Of a stretch of 64,000 bases of DNA, positions 16,633 to 24,915 are shown one piece after another. Position numbers and translations under genes: made by a program. Source of the DNA: Armatimonadetes bacterium 55-13 (GTDB taxonomy: Bacteria > Armatimonadota > Fimbriimonadia > Fimbriimonadales > Fimbriimonadaceae); contig MKRX01000026.1 in the NCBI GenBank assembly GCA_001898035.1, positions 62,739-126,738 of the forward strand. The letters are read 5' to 3'. Each line of letters begins with the position of its first letter. The first letter of the stretch is position 1. The notes beneath the pieces are model-generated. The model was given only the letters and a program-made list of their open reading frames with translations. It ran no database searches and was not told where the DNA came from.

Positions 16633-18408
16633 TTATCCCGCGTTGAAGATTGGATCTTTCAAACTTGAAAGAGTTCTTTTCTTTCCTGATTCAAGGTCGA
16701 GGACGATGACCTCGTTCTTGCCCTTCTTCAGGAACGGGGCCGGGCAATAGAGGGTCTGCTGAGGACCAATATTCCAATAGCGACCGAGGTTGTAGCCATT
16801 GATCCAAACGTTGCCCTTGCCCCAGCCGCGCATATCGAAATAGGTGTCGCCAACATCTTTGACATCGAACTTAGTGCGGTAAAGCGCAGGCTCGGATGGG
16901 ACGAGACCCTTCTCAAATCGGTACTCGCCAAAGCTGTCAAGTTCTATGGTCGAGCTGAACGGAACTTCCAGGGGTTTGCCATTGAGCTTAATGGAAGTCA
17001 GCCCCTTCCTCTCACCGAGCAATTCCTTCGAGAAATTGATGCGCCCCATGTTCTCGACGAGGACCATCACGACGCTTTCGGCGGGGATATCGACGTCCAG
17101 AGACGTTTCCTTGAGTCGTCGATCCAGCACGCCGATTCGCTTCCCTTTAACGGAGACGATGGCACGATCTTGGAGACCTTCGAGTTCGAGTTTGCCCTTG
17201 GTTGCATTCTCGACCCAGCCTTGGTAGCGGACGAATCCAAAAGGATGATTGAGTTCTTCGAACGTCTGCCACCCGGATTGGAGGGAAATGGGACCGTCGT
17301 CCAAAAGCGTGGCTTCCTCGAAGTTGAATTCGGGAATCTCGATGCGTTTGACGTCGCTCGGAGGTTCTGGCAGTTTCTCCGTCGTGCCCAAACGTCTCTT
17401 GATGGCGTCGCGGAAGGCGTACCACTTCGGCGTAAGCCGACCGTCTTCGGCGATGGCGGCATCGTAGTCGTAACTGGTGGTGTCCGGCTCGTAACCCTTC
17501 CCTGTCCAGTTTGCACCGTTCATGAACGCCCAGTTGGTGCCGCCGTGGACCATATAGATGTTGAACGAGACGTTATTGGCCATGAACCAATCCATGTCCT
17601 TCACTTGAGCATCCAGATTGGTCTTAGCGTGGGGAGAGCCCCAGTGATCGAACCAACCGGCCCAGAATTCGCCGCACATGCGGGGGACGTTTTGTCGGAA
17701 CTTGGCAAATTCCTTGAAGGCGTTTTCCGCGCCGCCGCCGAAGTTGACCACCGAGAGAACGTCGGGAAGGGTTCCGCCCTCCAGCATCTTTTGGCCAGGA
17801 CCGTCAGAAGTGTAAAGCTCACAATCAAACCCCGCGTCCTGCACTTGGCGCTTGATCCTTTCCATATACTCGTGGTCCGCGCCAAAGGAGCCGTATTCAT
17901 TCTCCACTTGGCACATGATGATGTGGCCACCGCGTTTGATGGTGAGGGGGGCGAGGCGTTTACCGACTTCTTGGAGGTAGCGATCCGTAAGGTTAAGGAA
18001 TTTCGGATCGTTCTGACGAATCTTGAGGTCCTTGATATTGGCTAGCCAGTAGGGGTAGCCACCCCATTCCCACTCGGAACACACATAAGGGCCGGGGCGA
18101 ACAATGACCCAGAGTCCTTGCTTTTGAGCCTCCTTTACGAATGCCGCTACGTCGTTATTGTCTTTAAAATCCCATTTGTCCTGCTCGGGTTCATGCTCGT
18201 TCCAAAACACATAAGTGCAAATGGTGTTTAAGCCCATGGCTTTAGCCTTGAGCAGGCGATCCTTCCAATAAGCGCGGGGAATGCGATTGTAATGCATCTC
18301 CCCACTTCTGATTTGGAACGGCTGCCCATCAAGCAAGAAATCCGTGCCTTTCCACGTAAACGTGTGGGCGGGCGCACTCACGACGAGGAGGGCGAGGGGC
18401 AGGATCAT
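16633..18408 (-). CDS. Secreted GH35 beta-galactosidase
   Basis: A 591-residue glycoside hydrolase family 35 enzyme. ATG 18408 is chosen because it starts a signal peptide (MILPLALLVVSAPAH); the frame is open a further 38 codons upstream without signal character. Family motifs are SGEMHYNRIPRAYW, YVFWNEHEPE, GPYVCSEWEWGGYPYWL and QVENEYGS, with the probable acid/base at Glu171 of the chosen start. C-terminal jelly-roll domains end with GNVWINGYNLGRYWNIGPQ. GH35 enzymes release beta-galactose from plant arabinogalactans, pectins and glycoproteins. It leads a run into hydroxyproline catabolism genes 9 bp downstream, which suggests a galactosylated hydroxyproline-rich substrate. Confidence 0.93.
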   Translation of the reverse strand: MILPLALLVVSAPAHTFTWKGTDFLLDGQPFQIRSGEMHYNRIPRAYWKDRLLKAKAMGLNTICTYVFWNEHEPEQDKWDFKDNNDVAAFVKEAQKQGLWVIVRPGPYVCSEWEWGGYPYWLANIKDLKIRQNDPKFLNLTDRYLQEVGKRLAPLTIKRGGHIIMCQVENEYGSFGADHEYMERIKRQVQDAGFDCELYTSDGPGQKMLEGGTLPDVLSVVNFGGGAENAFKEFAKFRQNVPRMCGEFWAGWFDHWGSPHAKTNLDAQVKDMDWFMANNVSFNIYMVHGGTNWAFMNGANWTGKGYEPDTTSYDYDAAIAEDGRLTPKWYAFRDAIKRRLGTTEKLPEPPSDVKRIEIPEFNFEEATLLDDGPISLQSGWQTFEELNHPFGFVRYQGWVENATKGKLELEGLQDRAIVSVKGKRIGVLDRRLKETSLDVDIPAESVVMVLVENMGRINFSKELLGERKGLTSIKLNGKPLEVPFSSTIELDSFGEYRFEKGLVPSEPALYRTKFDVKDVGDTYFDMRGWGKGNVWINGYNLGRYWNIGPQQTLYCPAPFLKKGKNEVIVLDLESGKKRTLSSLKDPIFNAG

Positions 18409-18513
18409 GAACGCAGTTTGGCCGAATCTTGCGGTCCTTCGCGCGAATTCCCCGAATGGTCCCTGAATTCGCGAATAATTTCCCCAATTGACTCTAATAT
18501 AGGGATCGCTTGG

Positions 18514-18539
18514 ACGAGTCAAAAATTTGGGGGACTCGT
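18514..18539. promoter_or_regulatory. Inverted repeat in the divergent GH35 / VOC promoter region
   Basis: ACGAGTC (18514-18520) and GACTCGT (18533-18539) form a perfect 7-bp inverted repeat with a 12-bp spacer, 106 bp upstream of the beta-galactosidase start and 65 bp upstream of the VOC gene. Dimension and placement suit a dimeric regulator site. No regulator gene is adjacent, and it could be chance. Confidence 0.35.
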
Positions 18540-18603
18540 GGCAAGTGACATACCGCTTATCCTGGCTCGCGGCAATAATATTGTATTAAGGATTAGTAAC
18601 GTT

Positions 18604-18996
18604 ATGGCGCAATTTAAGTCGGTGAGCCCGATCTATGGCGTTCGCGATACCGACAAGACTTCGAAATGGTATCGAGACGTCCTCGGGTTCGATGTTGTTT
18701 ACAAGGAAGTAGACGGGAGCTACGTGGTGGTTGCGAGAGATGGTTGTCCTATTCACCTGCTGCGTCAGGTGAGGCGAGACATCCTTGCCGTGACCGCGCA
18801 CAATATTGAATTCTATGTTGAAGTTGAGGACGTGGATGCGGTCTACCAGCAAGCCCTCAAGTGTTCCGACGGATCTGAGATCTCTGCCATCGAGGACCGC
18901 GCGTGGGGCATGAGGGAATTCCAAGTCAAAGACCCCGACGGCGCATTACTCCGGATTGGAGCGCAAATCATCCAACCTCTGTCGCCGGACGGTTGA
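18604..18996 (+). CDS. VOC-superfamily (glyoxalase/bleomycin-resistance fold) protein
   Basis: A 130-residue single-domain VOC protein with paired beta-alpha-beta-beta-beta modules. The N-terminal module shows VSPIYGVRDTDKTSKWYRDV and the C-terminal one FYVEVEDVDAVYQQA and MREFQVKDPDGALLRIG. The frame is open upstream, but the ATG at 18604 matches the usual start of the fold, with AAGGA about 12 nt before it. Such proteins act as metal-dependent isomerases, dioxygenases or drug-binding proteins; the substrate cannot be predicted. It is transcribed away from the GH35 operon. Confidence 0.8.
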   Translation: MAQFKSVSPIYGVRDTDKTSKWYRDVLGFDVVYKEVDGSYVVVARDGCPIHLLRQVRRDILAVTAHNIEFYVEVEDVDAVYQQALKCSDGSEISAIEDRAWGMREFQVKDPDGALLRIGAQIIQPLSPDG

Positions 18997-19050
18997 TCGC
19001 AACTCTCGACGGGCTGGCGAGAAATTATAGGAATGAGCACATCTTAAGAC

Positions 19051-19881
19051 TCAAGTAGTCTCCCTGCTCAATCCGCCTCGTACCTCCCTCGGCGAACAGC
19101 CAAATCGGTTTCGCACCGCCTTGTTGAAAGCATGAAGGTCGTTCACTCCCACCTGTGCGGCCACTTGTTTGACCGGCATCGTGGAGTGCCGAAGTAAGTG
19201 CCCTGCCCGCTCCATTCGTCTTTCGATGAGATAACCCACCACCGTCTTCCCCAAATGCTGGCGGAAAAGTCTCGTCAAATGGTTATGCGAGAGCCCAACG
19301 TGGGTCGCCAGTTCTGCTACCGTTAACGGTTCCGCCAGCCGCAATTCCATTGTCCGAAGCGTCGCCAGGACCGCCGGGTGCGTCGGGTTCTCTGCTTGGG
19401 GCTGAAGAGCGGTTCGCTCTGCATGCCCCAGCAACAAATCCCAAATCTTCACTTCCGCGTGAAGAGGGTGAAGAGGGAAGGTGGTGAGCGCCTGATCAAA
19501 GCAAGACCAAGCCAACGCAAAATCGCCTCCCATCGCCAGGATGGGCGCAAGGGAGGTGGCTCTCTTCCCTACCGCTTCAAAGTGCACGTATCCGTGCGTG
19601 GACCGCTCCGAAAACACATACTCCGCAGGCGCCCCCGGCGGCGTGATTCCCACGCTGCCTGGCACGATCACGAAGGTGTCTGGGCCTATTTTGATCTTGC
19701 CGTGGTAGCGGTAAAAGTGAAGGCACCACAGATCGCCCACGGTGAACCGCTCCACGGTCCGAGGTCCATGACTCGCCACGGCCACTGCCCTCACTCGAGG
19801 TCGCTGATCCAAAGTGCATTCGAACATTGAGAATGCACGAAATTTACCACCAATGTTGAAACAATCAAACTCAAGACTCAT
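19051..19881 (-). CDS. AraC-family transcriptional regulator
   Basis: 276 residues if started at ATG 19881, or 258 from ATG 19827. The N-terminal ~150 residues look like a cupin-type sensor domain (HFYRYHGKIKIGPDTFVIVPG). The C-terminal ~100 residues hold two helix-turn-helix motifs, VAELATHVGLSHNHLTRLFR and VKQVAAQVGVNDLHAFNKAV, ending in the AraC signature region NRFGCSPREVR. It is divergent from the PhyH-family oxygenase with only 34 bp between the longest reading frames, so it probably controls that gene. A perfect inverted repeat surrounds the internal ATG at 19827. Confidence 0.92.
   Translation of the reverse strand: MSLEFDCFNIGGKFRAFSMFECTLDQRPRVRAVAVASHGPRTVERFTVGDLWCLHFYRYHGKIKIGPDTFVIVPGSVGITPPGAPAEYVFSERSTHGYVHFEAVGKRATSLAPILAMGGDFALAWSCFDQALTTFPLHPLHAEVKIWDLLLGHAERTALQPQAENPTHPAVLATLRTMELRLAEPLTVAELATHVGLSHNHLTRLFRQHLGKTVVGYLIERRMERAGHLLRHSTMPVKQVAAQVGVNDLHAFNKAVRNRFGCSPREVRGGLSRETT
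19814..19838. promoter_or_regulatory. Perfect inverted repeat around the alternative start of the AraC regulator
   Basis: GTGCATTC (19814-19821) and GAATGCAC (19831-19838) are perfect 8-bp arms with a 9-bp spacer, and the spacer contains the minus-strand ATG at 19825-19827. If that ATG is the true start, the repeat could act as an autoregulatory operator or an mRNA hairpin over the initiation codon. If translation starts at 19881 it lies inside the coding sequence and may mean nothing. Confidence 0.4.
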
Positions 19882-19915
19882 GGAATAAGGTGAACAATAG
19901 GCTCACCCGAACGCC

Positions 19916-20926
19916 ATGATTGAAGATCGTTCTTTGCTAGAGTCGCCGACGACTCACGTTCCTTACCAAGTCTCTGTCGATGAATACCGCTCATTTCGCC
20001 GCGACGGGTATTTGATTGCCCGGGGCGTGGTGAGTCCGGAGGAGATTGCCGAGATGAAGGCCCACATCGAGGACCTTATCAGCGGTCGCTTGGAAGTAGA
20101 GGGCATCGAACCGCCTACGCCCGGGGCGACTCTCGCCGAGAACGAGCAACGCCTGCTGCGCATCCACATGATGCATGACCGGATTCCGTTGTGGGAGCGC
20201 TGGATGCTACACCCCCGCGTCCTCGATATCGTCGCCGCCCTCATCGGCCCCGATGTCTTGGCGATGCAAACCATGATGTTCATCAAAGCCCCCGGCTCAG
20301 ATGGCCAAGGCTTTCATCAGGACAGCTATTACATCCCCACTTTTCCCGATACCCTGATCGGCGCCTGGATCGCCATTGACCCTGCCGACACGGAGAACGG
20401 TTGCCTCTGGATGTCCAAGGGCTCCAATGCGGAGCCGATTTATCCGCCCTCTCATGGCTATGGCTATGGCGATTGGGGACTGAAAGACATCTTGGAAGTT
20501 GAAAACGTCGGCGGGCATTCTAACTCGGACGAGGATCCCCTGAATGGACTCAAACCGGTGGCCTCGGACTACAAACCGGTCGAGACTCCGGCGATTATGG
20601 AGCCGGGAGACGTGGCGTTCTTTGGCGGACATATCTTGCATCGCTCGCTCTCCAACAAAACCACCGATCGCACGCGAAAGTCGTTCGTGAATCACTATTG
20701 CAACGCACGCAGCTACACCACTTGGGGCGGCGGCAATGAATGCCACATCTTGGCCCGAGGGAACACCCACATGCCCTACGCTCAACCCAAATTCGGAACC
20801 CCCTGCGCCGCCCTCGACCCCAAGCCCTCTCTCAGCGACCGAGGCGCCGTTCCCACCATGATGATGGCCACCCCCGATGGCATGATGGGAGCCCAACCGC
20901 CAGGAGAAGAGGAACACGAGGACTGA
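19916..20926 (+). CDS. Phytanoyl-CoA dioxygenase (PhyH) family Fe(II)/2-oxoglutarate oxygenase
   Basis: A 336-residue non-haem iron oxygenase. The metal-binding H-x-D is FHQDSYY, and the distal histidine is in GGHILHRSLSNKTTDRTRKS, whose downstream Arg would bind 2-oxoglutarate. The early segment YRSFRRDGYLIARGVVSPEE is the typical PhyH opening. Bacterial members hydroxylate a wide range of small molecules, so the substrate is not predictable. It is divergent from and probably controlled by the AraC regulator. The C-terminus is rich in Met, Gly and Pro (MMMATPDGMMGAQPPG) and lies outside the catalytic fold. Confidence 0.88.
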   Translation: MIEDRSLLESPTTHVPYQVSVDEYRSFRRDGYLIARGVVSPEEIAEMKAHIEDLISGRLEVEGIEPPTPGATLAENEQRLLRIHMMHDRIPLWERWMLHPRVLDIVAALIGPDVLAMQTMMFIKAPGSDGQGFHQDSYYIPTFPDTLIGAWIAIDPADTENGCLWMSKGSNAEPIYPPSHGYGYGDWGLKDILEVENVGGHSNSDEDPLNGLKPVASDYKPVETPAIMEPGDVAFFGGHILHRSLSNKTTDRTRKSFVNHYCNARSYTTWGGGNECHILARGNTHMPYAQPKFGTPCAALDPKPSLSDRGAVPTMMMATPDGMMGAQPPGEEEHED

Positions 20927-20927
20927 A

Positions 20928-20998
20928 CAGGGTTCAGGGGACAGGGTGCAACTAGTCTAGACTCTGCCTGAGCCCTGTACCCTGCCCCCTGAACCCTG
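20928..20998. repeat. 20-bp inverted repeat between convergent PhyH and prepilin genes
   Basis: The left arm CAGGGTTCAGGGGACAGGGT (20928-20947) and right arm (20979-20998) are reverse complements at 19 of 20 positions, separated by 31 bp. The left arm begins two bases after the PhyH stop and the right arm ends two bases before the prepilin stop, filling the whole convergent gap. The arms are made of CAGGGT-like words. It could be a bidirectional transcription end or a dispersed palindromic repeat; there is no T-tract. Confidence 0.7.
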
Positions 20999-21000
20999 GA

Positions 21001-21828
21001 CTAAGGCGTGAACGTCGTGGTTGACTTCTTAATCTTGAACTTGGCGAAGTCGTTGGCTCGCACTTGACTCCACTTCATCAGCTTCACGTGGCCATCGGCG
21101 AAGCCGTAGATGGAACCGCCGGTGTGGCCCTTGCCTGCTTTCCGGTTCTGATCGGCGGCGGGGCAGCTGGGGGGGAGTTTGTCGACGTCGTTGACGGGAG
21201 GCACCACGCGTCCGGCCAGTTCGGCGGTGTCGCACTCGATGAAACCCGAGCCCCACGGACCGCCGACCCAGGAGTCGATGTCCGTATCCAGCCAATTCTC
21301 TACCAGGGCAATGGTATCGGCGGGTTGATCCATGCCGGTCACCGTTCGCCCCTCGTTTCGGGGCACGGTGGCATCATACGGACCGGTGCTCATGCCCGTG
21401 TTCGCCGAGTCTCGACCGCCAGCTTCTACCGTAAAGATCGGTCCCACGTAACCGTAAGAGCGCTTCAACTTCTTGCTGACAAAGGAGCCATCCCAAAACG
21501 GGACGTTGGGAGCGCCACCGGAACTGTCATCCGGACACTTAAAGATGTCGTAGTTCTTGATGTACGGACCCACCTGCTGGTCGTAAGGAATCCAGGTGGT
21601 GGTGCCACCGTTGATGGGGGTGATCTCCGCAAAGAGCCCCGGCATCTTGTCGTCGTTGTCGGTGTTGTACATCATGAAAGCAAGCACGATCTGCTTACTG
21701 TTGGAAAGACAAGCCGTCTTTTTGGCCGCTTCCTTGGCTTGGGCAAAAACCGGGAAGAGGATGGCGGCAAGGATCGCAATGATGGCGATCACGACTAAAA
21801 GTTCGATGAGTGTAAAAGCACGTTTCAT
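21001..21828 (-). CDS. Prepilin-like secreted protein with H-X9-DG-type C-terminus (second copy)
   Basis: A 275-residue paralogue of the protein at 10.0-10.9 kb. It has the same prepilin start ([18 protein letters not shown], then [20 protein letters not shown]) and the C-terminal [14 protein letters not shown]. Between them is a variable region with several conserved Trp, Gly and Pro residues. It would be cleaved by prepilin peptidase and displayed or exported. It is preceded by a 375-bp gene-free stretch containing a palindromic motif that may regulate it. Confidence 0.88.
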   Translation of the reverse strand: MKRAFTLIELLVVIAIIAILAAILFPVFAQAKEAAKKTACLSNSKQIVLAFMMYNTDNDDKMPGLFAEITPINGGTTTWIPYDQQVGPYIKNYDIFKCPDDSSGGAPNVPFWDGSFVSKKLKRSYGYVGPIFTVEAGGRDSANTGMSTGPYDATVPRNEGRTVTGMDQPADTIALVENWLDTDIDSWVGGPWGSGFIECDTAELAGRVVPPVNDVDKLPPSCPAADQNRKAGKGHTGGSIYGFADGHVKLMKWSQVRANDFAKFKIKKSTTTFTP

Positions 21829-22203
21829 AGTTCAGCGATAGCAGTGAAGTGGCTCCGAAAAAGAGCCCAACTAAGACGCCCCGCACACAAAATGGTCAAG
21901 GAATCGGCGCACCATTACAGACAAGTCGTATCCAATACCTTTTGATACGACCCAGTAAATTTACAGAAAAATAAGAACGCCCTCGTAGACTCTAAATGCC
22001 TTGGGATCGACCTCATAGTAGGACAATCGGAACAAAATTCCAAGCCCGACCTCAAAAATCGTATCAATTCACCTGGAACACAGACCAGTAGACAGCTTTA
22101 CCTTAGGCTTTCTATCGCCATGCGTGGGCAATATAAATGAGAACACCCCGCCGAGATTCGGCGGGGCTTTGGAGGTTCATTATTGAAGTTGTAGAGTCGC
22201 TCA
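21829..22203. other. Gene-free stretch upstream of prepilin, with repeated TCGTATC motifs
   Basis: No convincing coding sequence is seen. The stretch holds a perfect inverted repeat, GTCGTATC (21925-21932) and GATACGAC (21944-21951) with an 11-bp spacer, and a further TCGTATCAA at 22059-22067, which matches TTGATACGA at 21942-21950 in the opposite orientation. The motif lies about 100 bp upstream of the prepilin start (21828). The right end carries the terminator of the gene at 22204. Confidence 0.5.
22146..22166 (-). terminator. Terminator downstream of the 22204-22671 gene
   Basis: CCCCGCCGA (22146-22154) pairs perfectly with TCGGCGGGG (22158-22166) over a 3-nt loop. Read on the minus strand it is followed by TGTTCTCATTT, a modest T-rich tail. 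Confidence 0.7.
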
Positions 22204-22671
22204 CTAGCGACCGTAGGTAACGTCGATCCCCTTTCCAAACCAGTCGCCATGGGCAGACTTGGTCTTGTAGTGACCTTTTCCAATCAGTCGAGCCGACCCC
22301 TTGCCGGCCGCTCTCAGACCATCGACGTCTCCGGTGATATCGATGCTCACATTCGTTCCTTTGACGGCGACTTTGCCGCGTCCCTCAAAATAATAATTGT
22401 TTCCGTTCTGGCGTTTGAAACCAAAGCCAGAGACTTCGATATCGTCCCTTCGATCTGCGTGGACAATCACCGTCCCGCGTCCCTCTGCCGAGATCCTGCC
22501 GTCACCTCGGACGATGGCTTGACCGTCGCCCTTAGCGGTCATCGCGCCTCGCCCTTCGACACGCACTTTGTCGAAATTTCGGACGCTCTGCTGAGAGAAC
22601 GACATCGTTGGAAGCCCGACCAAAACAATCGCGGTAGAAACGACAATCGAACCAATAGTTCGCTTAATCAT
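22204..22671 (-). CDS. Secreted glycine-rich repeat protein of unknown function
   Basis: A 155-residue protein with signal peptide (MIKRTIGSIVVSTAIVLVGL, cut near SFSQ). The mature part is built of short alternating hydrophobic/charged strands with glycine turns, such as VRVEGRGAMTAKGDGQAIV and GRISAEGRGTVIVHADRR, in a period of roughly 8 residues. This suggests a small beta-helix or beta-solenoid. I do not recognise the family. It stands alone, with its own terminator, between a prepilin and the aldolase-dehydrogenase operon. Confidence 0.75.
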   Translation of the reverse strand: MIKRTIGSIVVSTAIVLVGLPTMSFSQQSVRNFDKVRVEGRGAMTAKGDGQAIVRGDGRISAEGRGTVIVHADRRDDIEVSGFGFKRQNGNNYYFEGRGKVAVKGTNVSIDITGDVDGLRAAGKGSARLIGKGHYKTKSAHGDWFGKGIDVTYGR

Positions 22672-22763
22672 TTAGGTTTTCTCCTTTTCGCTGCGGGTCT
22701 GGCCAGACTTACTCGGACAGACGGGAGTCACGCTTATTTGTTCAGCGAAAGGGTTCATTTATG

Positions 22764-22798
22764 AAAAAACCCGGACCCACCGTTTGGCGGATCCGGGT
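22764..22798 (-). terminator. Rho-independent terminator of the aldolase-dehydrogenase operon
   Basis: On the minus strand a stem starting ACCCGGATCCGCC and closing CGGTGGGTCCGGGT (22770-22798) is followed by TTTTTT (22764-22769) before CATAAAT. It lies 15 bp after the stop of the fusion gene. Confidence 0.85.
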
Positions 22799-22812
22799 CT
22801 TCTTAGGTGTCT

Positions 22813-24915
22813 TTAGCGAAGGAACGCGTCGGCCAAACCGGCATCTACGCCGATGACCTGACCGGTGGTTTGTCCCAACCGATCCGAGGCCAAGAGGTAA
22901 GCCGCATCGGCCACCTTGGCGGGGGTGACGGCTTGCTTGAGCAGGGTTCGCTTGGCGTAGAACTGGGAGAGCTTGTCTCGCAGTTCGTCGTCGGTATCGC
23001 TCTCCGCAAACGGAATATCGTACTTGGTGAGCGAGGCGATGACGCGGTCTCGCGGGAACATCTGCGATCCGGCGACCACGGTGGCAGGAGCGACGGCGTT
23101 GACGCGAGTCGTCGGCGCGCACTCGATGGCCAGTTCGCGAACCAAATGGTTCACCGCGGCCTTGCTGGTGTCGTACGCCAGGCTGCCCTTCTTCGCCACG
23201 ACCGCGTTTGCGGAACTAGTGAGAACGATGGAGGACAGCGTCTTCTGCTTGGCCATCACCTTCTGCGCTTCTTCCGCGACGATGTTGGAGCCGAGGACGT
23301 TAATCTCTAGCGACTTCACCCACTGCTCATCCGTGTTCTTGCCCTCTGGGCTCGGCGGAATGAAGACGGCGGCGATGTTGATCAGAATGTCCAAACCACC
23401 AAACGTCTTGACCGCTTCTTCAACCGCCTTCTGAACCGATTGGCGATCGATAATATTAATCGGCGAACCGTGAACGAGTTCCTTGCCGTAGGCCGCGCGA
23501 AGTGTCTCAGTAGCATTGGAAACTAATGAATCGTTCAAGTCGGCAACCACCACCGAAGCACCCTGATCGAGCAATCGCTTGGCGATCTCTTGACCGATGC
23601 CGGGACCGGCGCCGATGAGCAGAGCGATGCGGCGGGAGAGTTCTTTCTCTGGCGGCATGCGCTTGAGCTTGGCTTCTTCCAAGAGCCAGTATTCGATGTT
23701 GAATGCCTCTTGCTCCGGCAGCGCGATGTACTTGGAAACCGCTTCCGCGCCACGCATCACTTCGATGGCGTTGCGATAAAACTCACCGGTTACGCGGGCC
23801 TCGGTCGGGTTCTTGCCGAAGCTGATCATGCCCACACCGGGGATCAAGACCACGCTGGGGTTGGGGTTGCGCATAGCGGGCGAATCGGCATGTTTGCAGC
23901 GCTCATAGTACGCGGCGTAATCCTCGCGGAACTGGGCGAGGGCGGCATCCACTCCGGCTTCACTCAGGTCTTCCAGGATCAACGGTCGGATCTTGGTGCG
24001 CAGAAAGTGGTCAGGGCAGCTGGTGCCCAGCTTGGCCAGGTCGTGCGCCTTGGCGCGGGAGAGATATTCCAGTACCGGCTCGCTCTGGTCGATTTTGGCG
24101 ATCAATCGCTGGCCGTTGAAGGTGACCTTTCCGCGCAGCATCGGTAAAAGCTCGATGAGCTTCTCGGTAGAACCCTCGACCTGCTTCTCGCGAACGACTT
24201 CGCCGAATGGGTGAGTCTTCGTGTTCTTTTCGATGTACTCCGCGGCTTTGTTGATTAGGCGCAGCGTCAGTTCGTAGCACTCTTCCCAAGTGTCGGCCCA
24301 GCAGATGAAACCGTGCTGGCCCATGAGGGCGGAGTTGATGCCGGGGTTGGCGGCAATCAGGTCGCGGAGCATCAGGCCCAGTTCAAAACCGGGGCGCTTC
24401 CACGGCAGGTATCCCATCTCGCCCTGATAGATCTCGTTCATCAGCTTCTCGGCATCTGCGCAGGCGGCAATGGAGATGACCGCATCGGAGTGCATGTGCG
24501 AGACGGCGGCGAAGGGGACGTAGCTGTGCAGCGGCGTATCGATCGATGGCGCGGCGGGGTTGTTATTATAGACGCAGTGCGGATAGAGGGGAACGATGTC
24601 GTCCTCGTTCATGCTCTCCTTCTTGAATCGCTCTTCCAGGCCGATAACTTTGCTCTGGTAGAGGGAGGCAAATCCCTGCTTCTTGGCGGTGCCCAAATCT
24701 CCGCCGGAACCCTTGACCCACAGAACCTCGACCTGCTCCCCGGTGAGCGGATCGGTCTGCATGACTTTGTAAGAAGTGTTGCCGCCGCCAAAGTTGGTGA
24801 TGCGGGGATCGGAGCCCAGCAGGTTGGAGGCGTAAATCAGCTTATCGACAGGATCGCTGGGGGCCTTGGCGGCATCCCATAGCGAAGGAATTGCGGTTTC
24901 GGGGTTGGTGATCAT
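22813..24915 (-). CDS. Bifunctional rhamnulose-1-phosphate aldolase / short-chain (lactaldehyde) dehydrogenase fusion
   Basis: A 700-residue fusion. Residues ~1-430 form a class II zinc aldolase with metal motifs VSHMHSDAV and MGQHGFICWAD. Residues ~435-700 form a short-chain dehydrogenase with the NAD motif IGAGPGIGQEIA and active-site YDTSKAAVNHL. This arrangement is the known RhaD-type aldolase/dehydrogenase that splits L-rhamnulose-1-phosphate and converts the lactaldehyde. ATG 24915 is preferred because it forms an ATGA overlap with the upstream stop and has AAAGGA about 9 nt before it. Rhamnose isomerase, kinase and transporter are not in the window. Confidence 0.9.
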   Translation of the reverse strand: MITNPETAIPSLWDAAKAPSDPVDKLIYASNLLGSDPRITNFGGGNTSYKVMQTDPLTGEQVEVLWVKGSGGDLGTAKKQGFASLYQSKVIGLEERFKKESMNEDDIVPLYPHCVYNNNPAAPSIDTPLHSYVPFAAVSHMHSDAVISIAACADAEKLMNEIYQGEMGYLPWKRPGFELGLMLRDLIAANPGINSALMGQHGFICWADTWEECYELTLRLINKAAEYIEKNTKTHPFGEVVREKQVEGSTEKLIELLPMLRGKVTFNGQRLIAKIDQSEPVLEYLSRAKAHDLAKLGTSCPDHFLRTKIRPLILEDLSEAGVDAALAQFREDYAAYYERCKHADSPAMRNPNPSVVLIPGVGMISFGKNPTEARVTGEFYRNAIEVMRGAEAVSKYIALPEQEAFNIEYWLLEEAKLKRMPPEKELSRRIALLIGAGPGIGQEIAKRLLDQGASVVVADLNDSLVSNATETLRAAYGKELVHGSPINIIDRQSVQKAVEEAVKTFGGLDILINIAAVFIPPSPEGKNTDEQWVKSLEINVLGSNIVAEEAQKVMAKQKTLSSIVLTSSANAVVAKKGSLAYDTSKAAVNHLVRELAIECAPTTRVNAVAPATVVAGSQMFPRDRVIASLTKYDIPFAESDTDDELRDKLSQFYAKRTLLKQAVTPAKVADAAYLLASDRLGQTTGQVIGVDAGLADAFLR

